7,521 nucleotides of DNA from Verrucomicrobiota bacterium (GTDB lineage: Bacteria; Verrucomicrobiota; Verrucomicrobiae; Chthoniobacterales; UBA10450). The DNA is taken from NCBI GenBank assembly GCA_003219495.1, contig QHOZ01000174.1, positions 1 to 7,521 of the forward strand, in the 5' to 3' direction. The stretch's first letter is position 1. Each line of letters starts with the position of its first letter. The notes below the pieces were generated by a model, which was not told the origin of the DNA, searched no databases, and saw only the letters and a list, made by a program, of their open reading frames with translations. Shown one piece after another: positions 1 to 5,437 of the stretch. The position numbers and the translations under genes were made by a program.

Positions 1-771
1 CAACTCGATGGCGACATCGCGAAAGTTTCGGATGACGCAAGAGTTGAGTTGCCGATGTCGATCGTCGAGCCGCAGCTCGCGAGTGGTCGGGTTTCGATTG
101 TGCCGGACACGTTTAAAGCTGCGATGCCCGAAGCGTACCGCGAGCTGTTGCACGTCGATGAGACGAAGACGGCGGTCATGCTGCCGCTCGAAGAAGTTTT
201 GAAGAATCTGCCGGCTACAGTTTTGAAGCTACGCGACGATCAGGAGCACTCGGAGCTCGACCAAGATTTTGAAACGCCGTTCTCGATCAAAGCGAAGGAA
301 GACGAGAAGAAGTTCGCCGCAGACAAGAAGGCGGACGAAAAAGCGGCCGAGAAATCTGAAGAGCCGAAAGCGGAAGCCAAGATCGACACCGAGCAGGACG
401 CCGAGAAAAAGCTCGATCCAAAAGAAGTGGTGACCAAAGTCAACGCGCTCGACGGCGTGAAAGCATGCGCGATCACGTTCTCGGACGGTTTGAGCTTGGC
501 CGGCGAATTGCCCGAAGAAACCGGCGCGGAAGGCTTGTGCGCAATGGCGCCGGCGATCCTGGGCCGAATCTCGCAACACGTGCGTGCAACGAAACTTGGC
601 AATCTAGTTGCCGTGACAATTCACACCAGCAAGTCCGCGGTCAGTTTTTTTGCGCAGGGAAATATTTGTCTGACCACATTGGGCGCCGACGGGTCACTGC
701 CAGCGGAATCGCGCACGAAGGTTGCGGAGCTGGTCAAAAAACTTTCAGAGCAATACACCAAAACGGAGTAG
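1..771 (+). CDS. Large roadblock/LC7-domain protein, C-terminal part (5' end outside window)
   Basis: The frame is open from base 1, so only the last 256 residues are visible; the TTG and ATG codons near base 49-55 are internal. Three parts are seen. Fragment residues 10-75 hold two imperfect copies of a V-x-L-P-x-x-x-V-x-x-x-L motif (V15-P18 and V59-P62). Residues about 97-141 form a highly charged Lys/Glu/Ala linker, probably helical or disordered. Residues about 142-251 look like a roadblock/LC7 fold, with a beta strand (ACAITFSDGLSLAGELP), an Ala-rich helix and a second beta hairpin. Such domains dimerise and act as scaffolds or GAPs for small GTPases, MglB being the bacterial model. The GTPase gene starts 4 nt after the stop, and its Shine-Dalgarno sequence lies inside this gene, so a role with that GTPase is likely. 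The roadblock call is from fold pattern; the function of the N-terminal repeats is unknown to me. Confidence 0.75.
   Translation, partial: QLDGDIAKVSDDARVELPMSIVEPQLASGRVSIVPDTFKAAMPEAYRELLHVDETKTAVMLPLEEVLKNLPATVLKLRDDQEHSELDQDFETPFSIKAKEDEKKFAADKKADEKAAEKSEEPKAEAKIDTEQDAEKKLDPKEVVTKVNALDGVKACAITFSDGLSLAGELPEETGAEGLCAMAPAILGRISQHVRATKLGNLVAVTIHTSKSAVSFFAQGNICLTTLGADGSLPAESRTKVAELVKKLSEQYTKTE
765..768 (+). promoter_or_regulatory. Ribosome binding site of the mglA-like gene
   Basis: GGAG sits 7 nt before the ATG at 776 and overlaps the last codons of the upstream roadblock gene. It fixes the GTPase start at 776 rather than the in-frame ATG at 722, which would lie well inside the upstream gene. 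Confidence 0.7.
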
Positions 772-775
772 CCGG

Positions 776-1447
776 ATGTCGATCATCAATTACGCGAGCC
801 GCGAAATTCAGTTCAAAATCGTTTACTACGGTCCGGCGCTTTGCGGCAAGACGACGAATTTAAATTACATTCACCAGCGAATTAATCCGCTGAACCGCGG
901 CGATCTCGTGTCGCTCGCGACCGCGACCGAGCGCACGCTCTTTTTCGATTTTCTGCCGCTGAATGCGGTCGTGATTAAAGGTTTCGTAACGAAATTTCAG
1001 CTCTACACCGTGCCCGGCCAGGTGATTTACAACGCGACGCGGCAATTGGTCCTGCGCAGCGTGGATGGAGTCGTGTTCGTGGCCGATTCGCAATGGGAAA
1101 AAATGGAGGAGAACGTTGAGAGTTGGAAAAATCTCTGCGACAACCTTGCGCTCCAGAACATGTCGATCGACGACACGCCATGTGTGCTCGAGTACAACAA
1201 GCGTGATCTTCCGAACGTCGCGCCGGTGAATTACATGGAGTACGTAATGAACAACCGGAAGAAACGCCTCCAGAGTTTCGAAGTTATTTCCAGCTCCGGG
1301 CAAAACGTGTTCGCGGCGTTGAACGCCGTCTCGCAAATTCTTTTGCACAAATTCAGCAAGCAAAGTGAAGCGCCGCAGGGCGCGCCGCTCCCGGTCGCGA
1401 TTCCAGTCGAACCGAGCTCATCGTCGTCGCAGAAGCAACCGGCATGA
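776..1447 (+). CDS. mglA: MglA-type small Ras-like GTPase
   Basis: A 223-residue cytoplasmic GTPase of the MglA family, the switch that sets cell polarity and motility in Myxococcus and is controlled by roadblock partners. G1 P-loop is G19-P-A-L-C-G-K25-T26. The switch region T51-E-R53-T-L-F-F-D-F carries the MglA arginine R53. G3 is T78-V-P-G-Q82, with Thr in place of the usual Asp, as in MglA, and the catalytic Gln present. G4 is N141-K-R-D144, and a G5-like SSSGQNV lies near 172-178. These positions match Myxococcus MglA numbering as I recall it. Residue 21, equivalent to Ras Gly12, is Ala. After about residue 195 comes a Pro/Ser/Gln-rich tail of about 28 residues, probably disordered, which makes it longer than the roughly 195-residue MglA. 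The stop overlaps the next gene as ATGA. The family is certain; the cellular process is inferred. Confidence 0.93.
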   Translation: MSIINYASREIQFKIVYYGPALCGKTTNLNYIHQRINPLNRGDLVSLATATERTLFFDFLPLNAVVIKGFVTKFQLYTVPGQVIYNATRQLVLRSVDGVVFVADSQWEKMEENVESWKNLCDNLALQNMSIDDTPCVLEYNKRDLPNVAPVNYMEYVMNNRKKRLQSFEVISSSGQNVFAALNAVSQILLHKFSKQSEAPQGAPLPVAIPVEPSSSSSQKQPA

Positions 1448-1914
1448 ACGCCATTCCCGTTCTCACAATCGAAGACGTGGCGACACTCGATTGCGTGCTG
1501 AGCGACTTTCTCAAGAAAACGGAATCAGAACTCACAGTCGTGATCGATCGCGGCGGGAACGTGATTTCGCAATGTGGCGATATGGACGCGATGGACGTTA
1601 CAGTCATCGCTGCGCTGGCCGCCGGCTCATTCGCCGCGACACGCGAGCTCGCGCGCCGGATCGGCGAAGTGGAATTCAACGCGCTTTATCATCAAGGCAA
1701 CGGCAGTCACATGTTCATGAACTCGGTCGATGATGAGACAATCATGATCACGGTGTTCGGCACCCGCACGACCGTCGGCCTAGTTCGCTTTTATTCGACC
1801 GCGACCGCGCAGAATGTCGCGAACGTTTTGAAATTGCTTCGTCGCAGCTCGCACGGATTGAAGTTCGACGCCAAAGACATCACCGCGTCACCCGTGTTCG
1901 CCGATCATTCGTAG
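1444..1914 (+). CDS. Roadblock/LC7-domain protein, MglB-like
   Basis: A 156-residue soluble protein, close to the usual MglB size. A roadblock/LC7 fold covers about residues 12-130: helix 10-26, beta strands around T31-VVIDRGGNVI, an Ala-rich helix at 54-73 (AALAAGSFAATRELARRIG), then paired strands in FNALYHQGNGSHMFM and ETIMITVFG, and a closing helix 120-133. The start ATG lies inside the stop of the GTPase gene (ATGA), so the two are translationally coupled. MglB homodimers bind MglA and stimulate GTP hydrolysis; by position and size this is the best candidate for the cognate GAP or scaffold. Residues 134-156 form a short tail of no clear fold. I see no intrinsic terminator with a U-tract on this strand after the stop. 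The exact role, GAP or not, cannot be read from sequence. Confidence 0.85.
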   Translation: MNAIPVLTIEDVATLDCVLSDFLKKTESELTVVIDRGGNVISQCGDMDAMDVTVIAALAAGSFAATRELARRIGEVEFNALYHQGNGSHMFMNSVDDETIMITVFGTRTTVGLVRFYSTATAQNVANVLKLLRRSSHGLKFDAKDITASPVFADHS

Positions 1915-1980
1915 TCGCAAGCTCGCGATTACCACTTCCTCTTCCGCTTAGTGTGATGATCTAGGTCTGCTCGCGTTGAG

Positions 1981-2026
1981 CACGATCAGGAGCCAGCATG
2001 ATCAAGAGTAAGAGCGAGAGCGAGGG
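1981..2026. repeat. Degenerate GA-rich hexamer tract
   Basis: Read in steps of six, the stretch gives CACGAT, CAGGAG, a 4-nt slip, then CATGAT, CAAGAG, TAAGAG, CGAGAG and CGAGGG. All are variants of an NRNGAK pattern. The copies are imperfect and few. It is non-coding and lies between two convergent genes. Confidence 0.45.
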
Positions 2027-2065
2027 AGGCATCGGTTGGCTTTTCTTGTCACCGATTACTTTTCC

Positions 2066-2101
2066 TTAAACAGAAAAGGGACGGATCTTTCGATCCGCCC
2101 C
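2066..2101 (-). terminator. Rho-independent terminator of the pilC-like gene
   Basis: On the minus strand a 10-bp stem (GGGGCGGATC with GATCCGTCCC, one G-U wobble) closes a GAAA tetraloop and is followed directly by TTTTCTGTTT. The stem is at 2078-2101 and the T-rich run at 2066-2077, about 45 nt after the pilC stop. Read on the plus strand the stem has an A-C mismatch and C-rich DNA after it, so it serves the minus-strand gene. Confidence 0.8.
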
Positions 2102-2145
2102 CTCCCTGCCTACGAGCTTCTCCTAGCTCTTGTCTTGGGAAATCA

Positions 2146-3375
2146 CTAGTGACCCGATGAATTTTGCGAGACGACCTCGTTCAGTTTGAAGATCGGCAAG
2201 AACATGGCGATGACGATGCCGCCCACGATCGCGCCCAGGAAGACGATCAACAGCGGCTCGCTCAATGAAGTAAGTGCGTCGAGCATCGCTTCGATTTCTT
2301 CGTCCCAGAAATCGGCCATTTTCTCGAGCATGTTGTCGATCTTACCAGTGGCTTCGCCGGCCGAAACCATTCGCAGAAGCATCGGGGGGAAGATTGCCTT
2401 CTTCGACATCGCGACCGACAGGTTGTCCCCTTTCTCCACATCTTGGGAGACGGACTTGATGCTTTCCTCGATGACGTGATTGCCGGCCGAACCGCCGACG
2501 ATATCGAGCACTTCCAAGATTGGAACACCGCTGCGGATCAGCTGGGCGAAGGTGCGCGCAAACCGCGACATGCAAATCTTGTGCACGAGCGGGCCGAAGA
2601 CCGGGAGTTTCAGTTTCCAACGGTCCCAAAGTTGTTTGCCGCGCGTCGAATTGAGAAAGGTGCGAATCCCGAAGAAGAGCGCACCGATTCCGAGCAGCAG
2701 AAAATACCATTCACCGCGGACAAAATCGCTGACGTCGATCAGGAACTGCGTCGGCGCCGGCAGTTTCGCGCCGAAATCCTTGAAGATTTCGCCGAAGATC
2801 GGCACCACGCGAACGATCAGGAAGGTGGTAATCGCGAACGCGATACAGACGACAATCACCGGATAGGTCATGGCCGATTTAACCTTATTGCGCAAACGAG
2901 CACTCGCTTCGAGGAACCCGGCGAGTCGCTCTAAAATCTCTGCGAGCAAACCGCCGCTTTCACCCGCCTTCACCATGCTTACGTAGAGGCGATTAAAAAC
3001 GCGCGGATGTTTGGCGATTGATTCGTTAAATGTTTCACCGCCTTGAACACGCGTGGTTACATCGCTGACCACGTGACGCAGACTGCGCTGCCGTTTGGGA
3101 TCGCACTGATCGTAAAGGGCGGTCAAACCCTGGACGAGCGAAATGCCGGCCTCGATCATGGTTGCGAGCTGACGGGTAAAGAGAACCAAATCGGTCTCTT
3201 TGACTTTAAATTTCCGTTTCCGGGTTTTGCCGGCGACCGCTTTCTTTTGGAGAGAAAGCACCATGAGACCGCGGCTCATGAGACTGGTAACGGCGTTATC
3301 TTCGTTTAAGGCGTCTTGAATGCCGGAGACGATGCGGCCGGAGGCGTCTCTAGCTTGGTAGGCATAGGTTATCAT
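2146..3375 (-). CDS. Type IV pilus / type II secretion inner-membrane platform protein (PilC/GspF family)
   Basis: A 409-residue polytopic inner-membrane protein, the normal family length. PilC/GspF forms the platform that couples the cytoplasmic assembly ATPase to pilin or pseudopilin polymerisation. Two T2SSF domains are visible, about residues 67-190 (VLFTRQLATMIEAGISLVQG) and 270-393 (RFARTFAQLIRSGVPILEVL). Membrane segments are near 168-191, 222-241 and 375-396. The N-terminus MITYAYQARDASG matches the usual M-P-x-F-x-Y-x-A-x-D opening, so I use the ATG at 3375, which has GGAA 9 nt upstream. An ATG at 3390 would add five residues. It stands alone, without pilB, pilT or pilin genes nearby, and is read towards the mglAB-like genes. 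PilC and GspF cannot be told apart without the rest of the system. Confidence 0.92.
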   Translation of the reverse strand: MITYAYQARDASGRIVSGIQDALNEDNAVTSLMSRGLMVLSLQKKAVAGKTRKRKFKVKETDLVLFTRQLATMIEAGISLVQGLTALYDQCDPKRQRSLRHVVSDVTTRVQGGETFNESIAKHPRVFNRLYVSMVKAGESGGLLAEILERLAGFLEASARLRNKVKSAMTYPVIVVCIAFAITTFLIVRVVPIFGEIFKDFGAKLPAPTQFLIDVSDFVRGEWYFLLLGIGALFFGIRTFLNSTRGKQLWDRWKLKLPVFGPLVHKICMSRFARTFAQLIRSGVPILEVLDIVGGSAGNHVIEESIKSVSQDVEKGDNLSVAMSKKAIFPPMLLRMVSAGEATGKIDNMLEKMADFWDEEIEAMLDALTSLSEPLLIVFLGAIVGGIVIAMFLPIFKLNEVVSQNSSGH

Positions 3376-3399
3376 TGTTGTAATTTCCATAATGACTAA

Positions 3400-3415
3400 A
3401 GCACCTACAGTGCCA
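3400..3415 (-). promoter_or_regulatory. Sigma-54-like -24/-12 promoter element upstream of pilC-like gene
   Basis: The minus strand reads TGGCACTGTAGGTGCT. Against the known consensus TGGCAC-G-N4-TTGCW it keeps the GG and GC dinucleotides at correct spacing and fails only at the G after TGGCAC and at the first T of TTGC. Transcription would start near 3389, at the upstream ATG (3390), which favours translation from 3375. Type IV pilus genes are RpoN-controlled in several bacteria. One short match in 7.5 kb could be chance; it also contains a GCAC/GTGC dyad. Confidence 0.4.
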
Positions 3416-3454
3416 CCGCTTGCCTAACCGCCTCTTTCCAGGCACTCTGCCCAC

Positions 3455-4063
3455 GTGTCCAGCGTTGAAATCCACCAGATTTCCCGCCAAATTTCCGTCT
3501 GGCAACGCTACGATCCGGCCCTCAAAGCGGACCTTTTTTCCACTGCTCTTCTGACTGACATCGGCCTCTACCTTGTCGATCCAATTCCGTTGCCGCCGGA
3601 CGAGGTTCGCGCGCTGGGGGGCGAACGGGAGATCGCCGGAATTGTCGTTACCAATGCCAATCACGCTCGATCGGCGGCGCAACATTCTAAGACATTTGCC
3701 GCGCCGATTTTCGCCCATCGCGACACGTTCCCCGAATTGGATGCCAGCGAGCTGAAGGAAATAAAGGACGGCAGCGTGCTTCGGGGCGAACTCGAGATCA
3801 TTGAAATTCCGGGCGCGGCTGCGGGGGAAATTGCGATTTACGCTGCGGCAGACGGTGGCACGATCATCTTTGGCGACGCCTTGATTAACTTTGAGCCTTA
3901 CGGCTTCACGTTTCTGCCGGGGAAATATTGCCAGGGTGAAAAACAAATGCGCGTCTCGCTTCGAAAGCTCCTCGAACATCCCGCCGAGCGGCTGCTTTTT
4001 GCCCACGGCATGCCGATCTTGAAGGAAGCAACTGCTCGTTTGCGGGGATTACTGGAAGAATGA
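3455..4063 (+). CDS. Metallo-beta-lactamase-fold protein with degenerate metal site
   Basis: A 202-residue soluble protein. The order of strands and loops fits the MBL fold of the glyoxalase II/COG0491 kind: a substrate-free first sheet ending in D42, the loop after IAGIVVT, IEIPG near 116-120, IIFGDALI at 137-144 and LLFAHGMPI at 180-188. The canonical HxHxDH motif is replaced by N67-A-N-H-A-R72, and the usual His in PGHTPG is A121. The bridging Asp (D141) and a late His (H184) remain, so normal two-zinc hydrolase chemistry is doubtful. The only in-frame start near the N-terminus is GTG at 3455; an in-frame TAA lies at 3425. An AGG 12 nt upstream is a weak ribosome site. The stop overlaps the ubiA start as ATGA, implying co-expression. 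The substrate is unknown. Confidence 0.75.
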   Translation: MSSVEIHQISRQISVWQRYDPALKADLFSTALLTDIGLYLVDPIPLPPDEVRALGGEREIAGIVVTNANHARSAAQHSKTFAAPIFAHRDTFPELDASELKEIKDGSVLRGELEIIEIPGAAAGEIAIYAAADGGTIIFGDALINFEPYGFTFLPGKYCQGEKQMRVSLRKLLEHPAERLLFAHGMPILKEATARLRGLLEE

Positions 4064-4941
4064 CTGCGCAAGATCGACATCTTCGAGACGGGCCCGCGCT
4101 TGCAAGCGCCCTGAGCCGCTTTCTTCGGCTCATCCGCTTCTCGCATACGGTTTTTGCGTTGCCGTTTGCGTTCGGCGCGCTCGTCGTCGCGGCAGATGGA
4201 TGGCCATCATGGCGAACAATCCTTCTTGTCTTGCTCTGCATGATTTCGGCGCGCACCGCCGCCATGCTGTTCAATCGATGGATCGATTGGTCGCTCGATC
4301 AACGCAATCCGCGCACCGCTTCCCGGCATTTGCTGCTCTCAAAAAGCGCTGTCGGCGGTGCGGTGATTGTTAGCTCCGCGATCTTTCTGCTAGCGGCTTC
4401 GGCAATAAATCACCTGGCATTTGTGCTTTCTCCCGTCGCGCTCGCGATTGTTTTTTTCTACTCACTGACCAAGCGCTTCACGGCCGCAACACATTTTTTC
4501 CTCGGGCTCGCGCTCGCCGTTTCTCCCATCGGAGCCTGGATCGCGCAACGCGGCGATGTCGATCTTCCGCCGTTAGTTCTCGCGATCGGTGTCGTCTGTT
4601 GGGTCGCAGGCTTCGATTTAATTTATGCCACGCAGGATTTTGAATTCGATCGACGCGAAGGCATTCATTCCCTCGTCGTGAAATTGGGAATTCCGCGAAC
4701 GCTTCAGGTCGCCCAGTTGCTTCACGCGATCATACTCGTGGCATTGGTGACGTTTGGCGTTCTCGCGCATCTCGGACTGATTTACTTTTACGCGATGCCG
4801 ATCGTTGCCGCGGCGCTGATCTTCGAGCACCGCAGTGCCAAAGCGCTGGACGTCGCTGCGACTAATCGCGCGTTTTTTCAGACCAACGCGTTCGTCAGTG
4901 TGCTCTTTTTGGGTGCCGTGTGTCTCGATCGCATGATTTGA
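4060..4941 (+). CDS. UbiA-family polyprenyltransferase (4-hydroxybenzoate or menaquinone-pathway type)
   Basis: A 293-residue integral membrane prenyltransferase of normal family length, with about eight or nine hydrophobic segments. The first Mg-prenyl-diphosphate motif is N72-R-W-I-D76-W-S-L-D80, followed by NPRTASR. The second is G184-F-D186-LIYATQD193-FEFD197, followed by REGIHSLVVKLG. The NRxxDxxxD plus GFDxxYAxQDxxFD pattern is typical of the bacterial 'UbiA-like' group, which includes MqnP of the futalosine menaquinone route as well as 4-hydroxybenzoate octaprenyltransferases. Its product joins a polyisoprenyl chain to an aromatic quinone precursor in the inner membrane. After the first motif, RHLLLS replaces the common RxLPxG. 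The start overlaps the MBL-fold gene stop by ATGA. Neighbouring quinone genes that would separate UbiA from MqnP are not in the window, so no symbol is assigned. Confidence 0.9.
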   Translation: MTAQDRHLRDGPALASALSRFLRLIRFSHTVFALPFAFGALVVAADGWPSWRTILLVLLCMISARTAAMLFNRWIDWSLDQRNPRTASRHLLLSKSAVGGAVIVSSAIFLLAASAINHLAFVLSPVALAIVFFYSLTKRFTAATHFFLGLALAVSPIGAWIAQRGDVDLPPLVLAIGVVCWVAGFDLIYATQDFEFDRREGIHSLVVKLGIPRTLQVAQLLHAIILVALVTFGVLAHLGLIYFYAMPIVAAALIFEHRSAKALDVAATNRAFFQTNAFVSVLFLGAVCLDRMI

Positions 4942-4946
4942 CCGCC

Positions 4947-4961
4947 AGTCCGGCTCGGACT
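4947..4961. terminator. Small hairpin between convergent ubiA-like and rpiB genes
   Basis: A perfect 6-bp stem, AGTCCG/CGGACT, with a 3-nt loop fills most of the 20-bp gap between two convergent stops and touches the rpiB stop. The position suggests a bidirectional transcription end, but neither strand has a convincing U-tract, so it may only slow or block readthrough. Confidence 0.4.
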
Positions 4962-5393
4962 TCACATTGCATTTAACATTGCGACGCGTTTTTCATGACG
5001 GCCGCCCTCGAATGGCGTCTCGAGCCAAATCCGCACAATCTTCAGCGCGAGATCTTCGGGGATCATGCGCTCGCCCATGGAAAGCACGTTCGCGTCGTTG
5101 TGCTGACGCGAAAGGCGCGCGCTTTCTTCGTTCCAACACAGCGCGCAGCGCACGCCGTGAACTTTGTTCGCCGTCATCGCTTCGCCGTTGCCCGACCCGC
5201 CGAACACAATGCCGCGCTCGCATTCGCCGCGCGCAACTGCTTCCGCCGCGGGACGAATGAAAACTGGATAATCGACCGACTCTTCACTGAAAGTTCCGAA
5301 ATCTTTCACTTCATGGCCGAGCGAAGTGAGCAGTTCCTTCACTTTTTCTTTGTAACGAAAACCGGCGTGATCCGTGCCCAGGGAAATCTTCAT
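4962..5393 (-). CDS. rpiB: Ribose-5-phosphate isomerase B
   Basis: A 143-residue LacA/RpiB-family enzyme that interconverts ribulose 5-phosphate and ribose 5-phosphate in the non-oxidative pentose phosphate pathway. The N-terminal MKISLGTDHAG carries D8-H9. The active-site loop is G65-G-S-G-N-G-E71, followed by TANK. H98 in RQHNDANVLSMG, R109 in GERM and R132-H133 complete the phosphate and ring-opening site. The Escherichia coli enzyme has a catalytic Cys at the start of this loop (CGTGIG); here it is Gly, and the loop reads GGSGNGE as in the Mycobacterium type, where the Glu is the base. The length is usual for the family. It lies 44 nt downstream of cbpA on the same strand, so the two are probably co-transcribed. 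No strong Shine-Dalgarno sequence is seen before the ATG. Confidence 0.95.
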   Translation of the reverse strand: MKISLGTDHAGFRYKEKVKELLTSLGHEVKDFGTFSEESVDYPVFIRPAAEAVARGECERGIVFGGSGNGEAMTANKVHGVRCALCWNEESARLSRQHNDANVLSMGERMIPEDLALKIVRIWLETPFEGGRHEKRVAMLNAM

Positions 5394-5437
5394 TCGTGTT
5401 CGTTAATCCAGCGTCGCCACAGTTGTCGATGTCGATT

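Larger units (their letters stand above)
1915..2145. other. Convergent intergenic region between mglB-like and pilC-like genes
   Basis: This 231-bp stretch holds no credible gene. From left to right I see a weak 5-bp hairpin (1968-1982, TGCTC/GAGCA), a degenerate GA-rich hexamer tract (1981-2026), the pilC terminator (2078-2101) and a second weak hairpin (2114-2129, GAGCT/AGCTC). A perfect 10-bp palindrome, TCACTAGTGA (2143-2152), spans the pilC stop and gives tandem in-frame stops TAG-TGA on the minus strand. Confidence 0.6.

Noticed and set aside
49..55. TTG or ATG near the window start as start of the roadblock gene
   Set aside because: The same frame is open to base 1 and the residues before it continue the protein pattern (first repeat copy starts upstream), so these are internal codons of a truncated gene.
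722..775. Upstream in-frame ATG of the GTPase gene
   Set aside because: It would overlap the roadblock gene by about 50 nt and add residues without family similarity; the ATG at 776 has GGAG at good spacing.
860..1363. Long minus-strand open frame opposite the GTPase gene
   Set aside because: It is the antisense image of a strongly conserved GTPase; the translation is His/Arg-rich and resembles no family.
1968..1982. 5-bp hairpin after the mglB-like gene as terminator
   Set aside because: Short stem and no U-tract; expected by chance at this base composition.
2078..2101. Same hairpin as terminator of the mglAB-like operon
   Set aside because: On the plus strand the stem has an A-C mismatch and is followed by C-rich sequence without a U-run.
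3350..4006. Long minus-strand open frame (218 codons) opposite the MBL-fold gene
   Set aside because: It overlaps the pilC start and the MBL gene; Arg/Asn-rich translation without recognisable motifs, while the plus strand gives a sensible fold.
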